Part shown: piece after piece, positions 12,521-23,400 of the stretch
Layout of the letters: the number at the start of each line of letters is the position of its first letter
Numbering within the stretch: the first letter of the stretch is position 1
Assembly: GCA_016801845.1 (NCBI GenBank)
Contig: CM028927.1
Span: forward strand, 12,451,501-12,515,500
Direction of reading: 5' to 3'
Source of the DNA: Polydactylus sextarius
Lineage: Eukaryota; Chordata; Actinopteri; Polynemidae
DNA: 64,000 nt
The notes under the pieces: generated by a model
Seen by the model: the letters and a program-made list of their open reading frames with translations, nothing else
What the model was told of the DNA's origin: nothing
Databases searched by the model: none
Made by a program: the position numbers and the translations under genes

Positions 12521-12935
12521 TTCAGTCATGATGGTAAACAAAGGATGGAAGGCTGAATATTCCCACTCCCACTCTTCCGCGTTCTCACCCAGGCCCTGCT
12601 GTTGGCGAGCGCTTCAAACACCGGCTCAACTCTCTTGTCAAGTTAAACATAAAGAAGACGTTTTATTTACCCCACTTGCTTACAGCTCAGTCGTCGGGCT
12701 GTTTTTCCCCTTTCAAAACGTTTTTTTTTTATTTTTAAGTAAGTACAACGCTCCTTTCTTCCCCTGAACTTGGGAACTTTGGGAATTCCAAGCTGCGTCA
12801 CGTCGACCAAGAAGCCTCTCGTCCAATAGGATTGCAGAAAAGCCCCGGAAGCGCCCGCCCCTGAAGTCAGGATTGACCAATCAGATAAAAGTGTCGTGTC
12901 AGAGGAAAATGACGCGCAGCTCCACTTGATTGACA
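12521..12935. promoter_or_regulatory. CpG- and CCAAT-containing promoter region of pbxip1
   Basis: This segment has CCAAT boxes at 12823-12827 and 12877-12881, a GC-box-like stretch around 12851-12862, and a CRE/E-box-like gcgtcacgtcg near 12795-12806. It sits directly upstream of the inferred pbxip1 first exon on the minus strand and also upstream of a TATA-driven candidate exon on the plus strand at about 13060. A bidirectional promoter is therefore possible. The factor assignments (NF-Y at CCAAT, Sp1 at the GC box) are family knowledge, not observation. Confidence 0.5.
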
Positions 12936-13035
12936 CTCGCAGGTGAAAGTGGCAGGTGATGGATGCAGATCCCTCCCCTCGGTTTAAATAATATAACTTC
13001 ATGTGTGGAACTAACCTTCAAGATGCACGCGTCTA

Positions 13036-13226
13036 CATATATATACAGAGGGGAGAGGCTGCCAGGACCAGCTGTACGCTGACACGTCTGCAGAGTTATA
13101 TTTGAACTGCGGGACTTACCACTCTGGACAACCCCTCGACTCCTATTGCTCCAGGGTGGACATTCATTTCATCATACGAGTCCTTCTCCTCTATTATTAG
13201 TGTGTTAAGTGTTTTGTTTGGGATAG
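13036..13226 (+). promoter_or_regulatory. Candidate TATA box and orphan plus-strand first exon
   Basis: A TATA element (catatatatac, 13036-13046) is followed by about 165 bases of balanced-composition sequence ending in a donor-like ATAG|GTACGT at 13226/13227. This is the architecture of a non-coding first exon. No in-frame start with a recognisable protein follows. It could be an alternative first exon of cks1b, whose 5' acceptor lies near 14801, or the start of a non-coding transcript, or chance. Confidence 0.35.
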
Positions 13227-13239
13227 GTACGTTTACTTT

Positions 13240-14290
13240 TACACCACAGCACAAGGCTGGATTAGTCCACTATGTTTACTCCATATCGTTTGGATCAATG
13301 TATTAGATTCATCATTATTTTTTTATAAGAATCAACTATGACAACTCCATCATCTGTGTTGTTTCCTTAGTGTTGTGTCAAACCAGTCTTGACTGTTACC
13401 TATCATCAGTGTTTTCTTGAATGACTGATTAGATTGAGTGTTTGGACTTAATACAGTCAGAAAACAGTGAAAATGGCCATCATTGTTCAGTGTGAAGAAC
13501 TGGCCTCTGCTTTAATATTAATCTGCAAAATAACAAACCACAGATATCAAATATGTATGGAGGATAACAAGTAGGCTATGATGATTTATTCTAAAGTGTT
13601 GCATATGAGTGTGGAGTGGCATTAACTTAAACACTCAAGTAATGTAAACACCTCAAGATTATAGATACATTTTCTAACTTCTCAAGATATAATAGTAGAG
13701 TTTACTCCCCACTGGATCCCTGGCCTGCAGGTTTTAGATGTTTCCCTGCTCCAGCATATACACACACATCTGGGTTGTGGCTCAGTTGTAACATTTTGGC
13801 ACTGACAAACATTTCTTTACTTTAATTCACGAGTTAAGTATTGTTTGATATCTCAGCAGAAAATGATGTTCTTGGCCTGCCTTTGATAAATCCTGTAGCT
13901 CTGCCTGTGTAGTTAAAGCTCACAGCGTCAGTGTCCTGAATTGTTTTAGATGTTTATCAAAATATTTCATCATAAGCCATCACTTTGTAAGGTCATTATG
14001 TAACCAAAGACTCTGTCAAAAGGCTATAGGTATTTCATTTTAATACATGAGCAGGGACTGCTCAGTTATTTTGGGATTGACCAGTTGTAAAGTACATTGT
14101 AGTTCTACTTTCTAAAAATCTTGTCAGTTTACAGTGGAGGTCAGCACCATGGGGGGTCCTACTGCAATTTACACACAATACTACTGTGACAAACTGATCT
14201 AGGTCACTGGTTGTATAATAGTCTTAAAGTATGTCATGTTTATATTGCAGCAAACTTACTGCAGCTTCCACGGTGAACCTGGATATTTTC
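13240..14290. other. Intergenic sequence between pbxip1 and cks1b
   Basis: No exon, repeat or RNA gene was recognised in this stretch of about 1 kb. It is AT-rich and separates the two divergent promoters. Confidence 0.5.
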
Positions 14291-14304
14291 CTCTAACATG
14301 CAGA

Positions 14305-14420
14305 CCAATCAGGAGGCAATGTGACGTGTGCGTCATTTCCCTGCGACAGACCAAATTGACCAATGGTAAGAGAGCTCTGAAGTTCGATTGGCCAATGGGA
14401 TGGAGATAAGTGTATTTGAA
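14305..14420 (+). promoter_or_regulatory. cks1b: cks1b cell-cycle promoter: CCAAT boxes plus CHR element
   Basis: CCAAT boxes lie at 14305-14309, 14360-14364 and 14392-14396, with an inverted ATTGG at 14387-14391. A TTTGAA cell-cycle-genes-homology-region (CHR) core lies at 14415-14420, just upstream of the probable start. CRE-like gtgacgtgtgcgtca is at about 14321-14335. Several phased CCAAT boxes next to a CHR, with no TATA box, are the known layout of genes repressed by DREAM in G0/G1 and activated by NF-Y and B-MYB/MuvB in G2/M. Mammalian CKS1B is such a gene. Factor binding is inferred. Confidence 0.7.
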
Positions 14421-14434
14421 CGGTGAAAAGCGGG

Positions 14435-14810
14435 CTCGCAAACATTCGAGAGGGAAACAAAGAAGAAGGAAACACCTCACTGCTGTTGGACGCAGAAAAG
14501 GACTAATCGATAATTTTAAACATCTGTTTACACTGACAGTTAATAAGGTAACGTTGGAACGCCACATATTGTATCACGCAGCGACAGAAGCGTCAACTTT
14601 TGTGTTTTCATCGACTTAAATTGACAGACAAAACTCGTTATCCGATAACTTGAACGGCGTTAGCTTAGCCATACTCGCTTAGCACCACGAACTAAAACGC
14701 TCAGTTCACTTTGTTCACTAAACTATTTAGATAATCTGTTCTGTGTTTGTTGTCAGTGTTGGCTAATACTTCTGAAAAAAAAACCCAAACTTTTCCACCA
14801 GATTTCCATC
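14435..14810 (+). other. cks1b: 5' UTR of cks1b with a possible leader intron
   Basis: Between the CHR and the start codon there are about 390 bases with no homology to coding sequence. A donor-like AAG|GTAACG after 14547 and an acceptor-like TTTTCCACCAG ending at 14801 could remove an intron, leaving a 9-base leader before the ATG. Reading straight through is also possible. Confidence 0.4.
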
Positions 14811-15980
14811 ATGTCGCAAAAACAGATCTACTACTCAGACAAATATGACGATGACAAGTACGAATACAGGTGGGTATCTTTTAAATCTGCCTAACATGCT
14901 CTTTACTTTTTTTAATGTGTCAGTATAATTAACATTTAATTACCTCATCAAGCTGACACTGTGCTAAAACTATACTAGTTATGTAACACTGGACGCCATT
15001 ATGGGATTTTCATCTGGGCCACTTCTCTCTCCGATAACATGTACCCTCATTTCCTACAGACATGTGATGCTGCCTAAAGACATTGCAAAGCGAGTACCCA
15101 AGACTCATTTGATGTCAGAGACAGAATGGAGGAACCTGGGTGTCCAACAGAGCCAAGGATGGGTTCATTACATGATCCATCAGCCAGGTATTTTATTTCA
15201 GTCTTGAACTAAAGTTATTTTAAATGGCTCATGTAAAAAATATATCCGTACGAAAGACGTTTAACCTATGGAAACTTACACAGTGACTATATAGACACGA
15301 TGGTGTCAGCCTGAAATCTGTAGGTTTAACTCTTGACTTAATAGTTTTCATAAATGTACAAGGCTATAATAACTGGTAGGGGGTTGGTTATGAAGAAGTG
15401 TGAACTGGGGTTTCAATCTGAACAACATGAAGTTATGTAAAAGATGCATTATTGTATCTAAAACAGTTTGTTATTTTCATATTAGAGATAGTTTTGACTG
15501 TAGGCCTTGGCACATTTACAAAATGAAGCCAAGCACATGATCGTCAAAGTCCTAAGGGCTTTTACAGTATGAAAATGCACACCCTGTCTATAAGAATGAA
15601 AGGGGGAGGGGGGTTATGTTGCCAGTGTGCATATCTAAGCTGATTGTGTAGCTGTTGAACATGAAAAATGACACGTTGCTTGTTGACCTGGTTTGTGTCT
15701 GACATTTACGTGTGTTTACACCTTTTTGAAATGGTGTAACACATTAGTGGTTTACATTTCAATACATCTGGTGGCTACAAGCAAATACAGCAGGTGTGAA
15801 TCACAGATTCAATTTTAAAAATTCCATATAAGTCGTGTTTTTCCCCCCCACAATGAATCAAAACACAAAAGTTGCATTACCATCATACCTTATGTGCTGT
15901 GTGCTTTTTCCCTCTTTCCTCCTCACACAGAACCACACATCTTGCTGTTCCGGCGCCCTCTTCCCAACCCAAAATCATAA
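14811..15980 (+). CDS. cks1b: Cyclin-dependent kinase regulatory subunit 1 (Cks1), complete
   Basis: Three plus-strand coding exons, 14811-14869, 15060-15187 and 15931-15980, join through GT-AG introns to give 78 residues; human CKS1B has 79. Cks1 docks on Cdk1/Cdk2 and binds phosphothreonine on multiply phosphorylated substrates. It is also the cofactor of the SCF-Skp2 ligase for p27 degradation. The phosphate-pocket residues Lys11, Arg20, Ser51, Trp54 and Arg71 are all present. The beta-hinge at 60-65 reads HQPEPH, with Gln at 61 where human has Glu, so the conserved Glu63 is kept. The residues QQSQGW and WRNLGV, and the short neutral tail NPKS, separate it from CKS2, which has QQSLGW and WRRLGV. 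Exons are phased exactly as in vertebrate CKS1B. Its head-to-head neighbour is pbxip1. Confidence 0.97.
15188..15930 (+). other. cks1b: Intron 2 of cks1b
   Basis: About 740 bases of AT-rich intron with no recognisable nested element. The acceptor has a long pyrimidine tract (ttttccctctttcctcctca) before CACAG. Intron 1 is only 190 bases (14870-15059). Confidence 0.9.
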
Positions 15981-16735
15981 GTGAGCGATACTCTGGGTCC
16001 TCAGAAGATCAGTCCCTCTTATGTGCCACAGATCAATGCATCAAAATAGGGATCACAGTGTTCAGATTACCAGGCTCTTTTGTGGTAGGTGACTCGTAAT
16101 TTGGACTGATCGTGTTGGACCTGGAGAAGGACTATCACAGTTAAGAACAGTGGTTGTGGAATGGAGTATGCGTTGAAGGAACAAAATCATCACCCTTCTT
16201 TCCTTTGGAAAAGACTTGTGCATGTGTTGACAGCGACACAACATTTGCCAGAAACATTCAGATCAGCTAACACTGTCATTCTGACTTAACATCCTGTCCT
16301 GCTTGCTGTACCTGCTTGGACATTCCAGCTTTTTAGAACAATTGTTATAAGATGTGGGGGATAAAAAATTGTTCAAACATTTGTATCACTCTGATTAAGC
16401 TCAGGTCACAACATAAGCCACATACAACAGTTGAATCCTGACTCAATTTCAACAACTCTGAACACTGCGGCTTTAAGTGACATGTTGCTGCTCAGTTTAA
16501 ATGACACTGTAAATTGGCATTTAACAATTTGTCATGTACATGAAAAAGCCGCATCCATAATCGTCACCTAGAAACTAGATTTGATCACTTTTTCTCCTAT
16601 AAGAGCATATATTAGTTTGGAGCCTACTTTAAAAGAGAACTCTTTGATGGGTCTGATTGTACCAGTGAGCTGCTTGGTATTTATGAATGTGTTGCCCTTT
16701 CTGAAATAAAATGTAAACTTTTAAATCTTGTTAGT
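15981..16735 (+). other. cks1b: 3' UTR of cks1b
   Basis: The untranslated tail after the TAA at 15978-15980 runs to a canonical AATAAA at 16705-16710, followed by a T/GT-rich segment suited to the cleavage complex. This gives a 3' UTR of about 740 bases. Another AATAAA at about 18070 could serve a longer form, but the first is closer and better placed. Confidence 0.65.
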
Positions 16736-17771
16736 GCAGACTTGTGTTTTGACAATATTTGGTGTCTACAACTACAATTAGAGCCTTTAGAGCTTTTTTT
16801 TTTTGATAATAAAATGGGCAGTTAATCGCTTTTGGCAGACACAACCCTAAAATGCTCTTATAGAACAAATCCATATTGTTGAATCAGATGTTTGAAGGGC
16901 AACTATATTTACTTTTGGATTGGTATTGAATAAAATTTCGTTGAGGCACTTTTAGACACTTCTAAATGCTCACACCCGTGCTGACATGTCTGTCATATGT
17001 ATTGAGCTGCTCTGCTGTCCTTTGAGGAGAAGATTTCTGTTCTGTTTGCTGCCTTGCAAAGTTTATCACATGATTCTTTCTTGTAGAGATAATTTTTATT
17101 ATTAAACATGTAGGTTTAGAGCTGTTGTACCTTTCAGAATAATTCAATCAATATATTGGAAAGTCTCTGAAACAACTAATATCATGTTTGTGCAAATCCC
17201 CATATCTTTAGACTTGTGTGTGTGTGTGTGACGGATTTTTACCTTATCTTGTGATCTTGACAACACTATAATACTGGTTTATTATAGATGGAGTTTTGGA
17301 TTGATTAATGCCCCCGTTTTTGTACTGTAACATGTTGCAGCTGTAGTGAAATGAGAAAACAATGCACTCGTCCTACTTTTACAGCATTTATTCCTCTATT
17401 CTGTATTCTTGTTTGAACTGTTAGTGTTGGGGGAAAAAAAAAACAAAAAACTTCACCCTAAAGTCTGTTTTTGTCCCATCGTGCTTTAGTAGTTTGCATA
17501 AACAAAGATCTGCCAAATTGAATCATAAAATTCCTCTCCATTCGCACCCACTTCTCACAGCTTCCTGTCTTTGACGACTGTAAATTAAAGGGAAAGCTGA
17601 TATATATATGCTGACATATGACATAATGTATGCAATGCACCCACACTGGACAAAGTAAGCATTCAATACTAAATAAATGAATATGCACCTCTCTGTGCCT
17701 CTTTGACCTCATCACATCATCCTTATCATCAGATTTCATGTGAATATATTTACAATAGAGTCAAGTCGAGA

Positions 17772-17861
<90 letters not shown>

Positions 17862-17880
17862 ATATACATGCACACACACA
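17772..17880. repeat. Compound (GT)n(AT)n(GT)n(AT)n(GT)n microsatellite
   Basis: Blocks of GT and TA dinucleotides alternate twice in 109 bases and end in a short AC tract. Alternating purine-pyrimidine runs of this kind can form cruciforms or Z-DNA and are often highly polymorphic. Confidence 0.95.
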
Positions 17881-18791
17881 GAATAGAGTCAGAAGTGAAT
17901 CGTCGTGATGGAAGCTGGTGAACACAGGCAATTCAGCCAGGTCAGCTTTAAAATGTTTGTAGTAGTTCTGCTTCGTTCCTGTTATGGAGAAACTTTGTTT
18001 TTTTTTCAAGTGCAGTGCTGGGCCTGTGATGTTTCTGTATGTACCACTTTTCTGCGGTCATTCACAGAAAATAAAATTACTGTTGAGTTGAGGTAATAAC
18101 CGTGGTTTATAAAGCAAAAGGTTTTTATGGTTGCACAGCTTTTCTTCTTTTTATATCAATGTTTTATTCTGACATTGACACAATGCTTTTCCATGTGACC
18201 CCAAAACATTTTAGTCGGAGCTTTGTTTCGACTCAATGTGTGTGTTAATGGAGCCATAATTGTGCTGTAGAAAAAAATGTTGTGTGTGATAATGAGGTTT
18301 CACCTTTCCTGTCATTAGTATAATATGACGAGGCCTGTTGCTATAAAGGTGTGACCTAACAGAATATGCACACGTAGTCCAGACAGCAAACTGTTTTACC
18401 TATTAGTTTCCTGTAATCTAATTCCAATTTCTCCAACTTCCTGTGTCATAAGGCTGTTTTTGTTTCTGTGTTGTAATGGACAAAACTGTTTTACTGAATG
18501 GGCTCATCATTACAGCGGTGGATGTACATAAAGGGAGAGGCAGACGCAGCATCTGCCACATGTTCAGCAGTTATACATGGTGGGTTATTGCTATGCAGAG
18601 AGTTTAATGAAACAGCAGTGACAAAACTTGAAATAGTGGCTAATTCAAAGCGCATGTCAGGTTGGTTTCAGTGTAGTAGTTTTAAAGAGGAGGATTTATC
18701 TTATTTTCATCTTTTAAATCATATATGAGATTTAAAAATGGCTTTAAAGATTATACCATTTAAAACAAAAATAGATGTTTAGATTACTATC

Positions 18792-18832
<41 letters not shown>
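18792..18832. repeat. (AT)n(AC)n microsatellite
   Basis: A run of about 14 AT units passes directly into about 6 AC units. Confidence 0.95.
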
Positions 18833-19648
18833 TTTCAAGAGGCTGTATCAAGTGTAGTTTTTGTAAATTAGCTGTTTAAAAACTGTTGGATTAACCAAAT
18901 TCTGATCATATTTTCCCAGGTTTAGTTATAGTTTACGTTTTGGTAATTTAGATGATGTCGTTTAGGAATTCAAGGAAATGAATGTAGCTCACTTCTCAGG
19001 TTGGATAACACATGGATTCTGTAGAAACTGCAAGTGGGACAAAAAGTAAAAAAGTGGGGTAATAATTTTGCTGAGTTTCAGGCTGGAGGAGGCTGTTAAG
19101 AGAGGAAGTGATGCTGCACTTAGTTAATTTCATGTGAGTTGGCATCCCAGTGTCGCAGTTTGTCACGAGCGTCTGATTTCCCAGGAGCACATCTCATGTC
19201 CTTTTGTTATATTTAACCCTAGTTCCCTTTATATTTTACTACCAGATGCTTTTGGATTGTGTTGAAATGACACGTCCATTCTTGTTAAGCACGTCTCTCT
19301 GTCTGCAGTGTGTCAGCGATGTGTAGTTGTTCTTAGCAGAAGGGGCTTATGTCTTATTAAAGGCACAAAACAAGAACCGCTTTTTTCCCCTAAATTTCAC
19401 ACATTGGACTATGGAGGGCAGTACAACACAACTACAAATGAAAAAAAAAGGGGGAGACGGTCAAAATTAATTCTACTGGCTTTCTGCATATATGCTGCAT
19501 TGAACAGAATAGAATAAAAATGTGTCTGACTCAGTGTTGTTATGTATATACTGAATCTGCTCCCTTTGTTTTTGTTTAGGTTGCATTTGTAAAACCATAA
19601 CTGGTGTTGATATATTCTAAAAATCAGATGTTAGTCTGCGTGCCCCAG

Positions 19649-19675
19649 ACACACACACACACACACACACACACA
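19649..19675. repeat. (AC)13 microsatellite
   Basis: Pure AC dinucleotide run. Confidence 0.95.
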
Positions 19676-20244
19676 GACTGAGATTCGGTGCAAACGGAGC
19701 TTGTGGCGACTGTTGAGACGCTGTGGGTAATAACTGTATAACTTTGAAAGTCACCAGTAATGGAGGCAAGAAAATGTTTTGTGAATCGCAGGGAGATTTT
19801 GTGGAAAATGTTGCCCAGGTAATCACTAGGCTGTGATGGTCAGCAATCTGAGTCTCCTGCTGAGATTCAGAGATGCGTGGCAGGGTTGAATAAGACGTTA
19901 GACGCCTTAAGGTGGGAAAAAAAAAAAAAAAAAAAAAACGCTTGAGTGTTTGTCAGTGGGTTTGTATGAATCGTTGCTGAAAAATGGTTCCTGTTGGTAA
20001 CTTTGAGGTAGATGATAACCTAAATCCTCAACTGTATTTACAGAACAGCCAGATGCAGCAATATGGTGGAGCAGTTTATCAGGTCGATGACCTTTCATTG
20101 AAAAATCCACCAGTCAGCGTTGTTCACATTTGATCTTATCACCAATATAACTGCCCATTTTCAAAGGCGAGTTTTAATGGTGTTCGGGGATGTTTCACCC
20201 TGACAGAAAATCTTCGAGGCAAACACTCAGTAGTTGACATTAGG

Positions 20245-20490
20245 GGTGCAGTTAACAATTATTTCTTTTGATTAAATTGCAGATTATTGCCTCATAATGT
20301 GATAATTTAATCAATAAAATGTCAGAGAACATTTAAAACCCCAGTTAGGACTTGGGAACATGTGATAATGTATTCAAACTGCCTGTTTGAACTTATTTAA
20401 TCAAAGAAAAGCAGCATATTCTTGAATTTTTCTTTTTGGCATTCTTGCTTGAAAAATGACAGTGATTCATTTAATTTAAATTGAACGGGT
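20245..20490 (+). mobile_element. Degenerate teleost interspersed repeat (GATTAAT-type family)
   Basis: The opening ggggtgcagttaacaatta, the segments atttaatcaataaaatgtca and ttgaatttttctttttgg, and the closing aaaaatgacagtgattcatt follow, in order, the layout of a repeat that is abundant in percomorph genomes. It is usually regarded as a non-autonomous DNA element. This copy is old, shortened and non-coding. The recognition is from memory of the consensus, so the class assignment is uncertain. Confidence 0.6.
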
Positions 20491-22066
20491 TATATTTTAG
20501 AACAAAAAATACTTGCTTTGCCAAATTACCAATGCTATGTCATTTGAAAGTCAAACTTTCACAGTCAAAAATGGGTGAAAACTAAATTAATATAGGTTAG
20601 TAAATGTTAAAACTCATCAACTGTTGCTCCCCTTCGTATGTGCTGTTGTAAACTACACTTCTGAGCAAACAAACACCAACAACATAGTTGAACTTTAAAG
20701 AAAAAACAACGAATCGTAATCTCTTTCGCTTGTAACTGCTAAATCTTAAGGTCAAAATCCAGATCACAAAGTACATTCCTCTTTTCTTTTTTGTCCTTTA
20801 GGTTCTCATTGACTATGTAGAAAAGAAATGCAATTCTTAAAGTTTTTTTTTTTAACTAACAAGACAAAATGCACAGGAGCACATCTTCACTTAATGACAT
20901 CTCATTTTTCTTCCCTGTCAAAAATCTGTCTGTACAGTTCTATGAATAAATATTGCTAACATAAACCTTGCCAGAAAAAGCTTCTTTTGGTAGTTGTTCA
21001 TCAGTCAGAGTCATCCCACTTAAAGAGATGATTCAAAACCGCAAGTTTTTAAAAATATATGCTTGTTGCTTTTGCACAAAAACAATGAACATGACAGATT
21101 TGAGGTGACCTTTGAGTTTAAAGTAACCACATTTCTGTGGGACGGTCTAAACCAGCCTTTTATTGTGTTAAGTGTTGTCAGTGGCATTTTGGTCCAAACT
21201 GTGATTGTGCTTTAATATTTAATCTTGTTTTTTTTTCTAAACTCTGCTGGTTTAACTTCCCCATCTTACTCCAGAGATGTACAGGTGTTTACAACACGTC
21301 AATGAAACACGGTGTTGTATCAATGTTCTGTTCTATTGTGGTGTTGGAAGTTATAACACTGTACTTTCATTCAATAAAGAAAAACTTCCATACTTCTCTC
21401 CTCTGAAGAGTTATTAAGTTTAGCCAGGTGTATGAATAATTTTAGGTGAAAATGAAAAAGCAGCAGGAGTAAAAGTGAGATGGAGGATAAGTTGAGGACT
21501 TGGAGGGAAGACATGACAGGGAAATCTTTTACAGTGAAAAGAAAAGAGGTGAGGCACAAAGAGACAGAGCAAAGTCTTTACAGGAGCAGGTGGGTGAAAA
21601 ATGTGGGTAGAAAAGAAAAAAAAAAGGGGGGAGTGAGCCGTGAGAAAGAAGGTCAGACAGAGGAATGGAAAGTGCTCTGGCGAGAGCAGGTATTTACAAC
21701 TGGGTGTTGCTGGCACAGCAGGACTCGCTTCTAAAAAGAAGCCAAGTTTGATACAAAGTGCGAGTCAGAAGACGGAGCTGCTGTTTGAAAGACGACCGAT
21801 GGAGCCAAAGAGCTCAAAATGTCTCCATTAGACTGTCTGGAAGATCATATTAAAAAAAAAAAAAAAATTTAGATCAGCACCGAATAATTTATAGGACTAA
21901 TCTATCAAGGTATACAAGGAAAAAAGGAACCCAGCAATAAATTCTAGGGTTAATATTCTGCGAAACAACAAACTGTCTGTGACAAATTAATCTTTGAATA
22001 ATACATTTGACTAAATGTATAATTCAGGTAATGCGCCTCAGACTGATACTATCAAGGAGAATGGAG

Positions 22067-22069
<3 letters not shown>
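20491..22069. other. Gene-poor sequence with a stray poly(A) signal
   Basis: No coding exon is supported. An AATAAAG hexamer near 21374 sits in sequence resembling a 3' UTR end, but no plus-strand exon leads to it. The stretch 21480-21700 is purine-rich on the plus strand and gives spurious open frames on both strands. Confidence 0.45.

Positions 22070-22111
<42 letters not shown>
22070..22111. repeat. (AT)20 microsatellite
   Basis: A run of about 40 bases of TA dinucleotides that borders the tandem repeat block to its right. Confidence 0.95.
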
Positions 22112-22114
<3 letters not shown>

Positions 22115-22115
<1 letters not shown>

Positions 22116-23400
22116 ATCTGTCGCCCCCTAAGACACATGACATGAGACCTTGGGGCCAGAAGGGCAATTCTGGAAAAAGAATGAGAGTCATATATTAAAA
22201 TATAGCAGCTATGAGGTGGCCAAGCAGTTAAATAAGCCAATTTAACAAATTTGCCAAAAATGTGCCAAAGGGCCATCAATGGGACAATCTGCAGTATTGG
22301 CAGACATGACAATTATGTTGAAATGCAAACCCATCGAGAGAAATGAGCCAAAATGTATAGTTTTGCTAATTACAGCGTCCCCTAGAGGCCAAACGACCAG
22401 ATTGCTTGGGACCACTCAGGATCGGTTCAGGAGTCTGTACACTGAGTTTGATTAAGTTAGACTGAGGCTTTGCTGAGATATGATCTCATCTCCTGATTGG
22501 CGGCTTCACTGCTGATTCCAATTAGCGTGACGGACAAACGCTTTGGTACAAAAATAACATCATGTGAGGCTTTTGTCAGGCACGGTCTGAAGATCATCTG
22601 TGTCAAGTTTTGTGACAATTAGACAAAATTTGAGTCCTGTAAAGAGTTAGGTTTCATTTTCAATTAAACCCAATATGGCGGCCAGTTTTTATGATTTCAT
22701 AAAAAGTTTGCAATGATCATTAATGGGTCAACTCAACATGTCAGCAGGTGTGATAATTAACTTGAAATTCCGAACACATCAAGAGATATGAGCAAAAACA
22801 CGTTTTTGATCATTACAGCGCCCCCTAGTGTCCAAATGACACCAAAATGATTTTGCCTACTCAGGATGTGGTCTGGGGACTTGTCATTAAGTTTGATAAA
22901 GATATCTCAACCTTGCTGAGATATGAGATTACTTACTATTTGGCAGCTTTGCCATTGATTTCGATTGGCTGTAGTGGTCAAAACAAAGATCTGTACGATT
23001 CCAAATGGAATTTTGATGGAGGTTGGTCTCAAGAGTATGTGTGTCAAGTTTTAAGCTGATCGTACAAAATTTGTAAGAGAAGAAGAATTTTGAAGACTTT
23101 TGATGAAATCCAAGATGGTGGAAAATCTATCATGACGCAAATTGATGTCATGCGTTGGAATCGGCTTGATCCAAGGAATCCAATGGTACCAGATTTGTAA
23201 AAATCGACCATACGAGTCAAAAGTTATGAACATAAACGTAACTGCAACTTTGACCGGTTGGTGGTGCTAGAGTGTGCGTGCTGCTGGTATGACATTTGCA
23301 GAAATTCATATTGAGACTGACCACAATGAGTGTGCCAAATTAGAAAATTAGAAACTTTTTGACCAATCGGTCAAAAAATTCCTCTCACTTAGTTTCTTAC
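22115..23400 (+). repeat. Tandem repeat block, unit about 445 bp, marked by CAGCGCCCCCTAG
   Basis: The landmark (c)gcccccta recurs at about 22122, 22373, 22816 and, decayed to ggtggtgctagag, at about 23262. The last two intervals are about 443 and 446 bases. Other landmarks repeat at the same interval: gtgtcaagtttt at about 22601 and 23041, ccaatatggcgg / ccaagatggtgg at about 22673 and 23110, and gctgagatatga at about 22473 and 22914. The first interval is shorter, so the leftmost unit is truncated. Units are roughly 60-70% alike by eye. Repeats carrying this gcgccccctag motif are widespread in fish genomes. I see no open reading frame of note and cannot assign a class. Confidence 0.75.

Larger units (their letters stand above)
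16740..20240. other. Gene-poor sequence downstream of cks1b
   Basis: AT-rich sequence with compound microsatellites (17772-17880, 18792-18832, 19649-19675) and a 22-A run at 19917-19938. The reading frames here are short, of low complexity or repeat-derived, and I support none of them as a gene. Confidence 0.5.

Noticed and set aside
15001..15207. A 68-codon frame starting in cks1b intron 1
   Set aside because: Only the part from 15060 to 15187 is exon. The upstream methionine lies in the intron, and the real start is at 14811.
17362..17385. A short resemblance to the miR-92 seed region (tgcactcgtcc)
   Set aside because: The rest of the mature sequence does not match, and no complementary arm forms a hairpin nearby.
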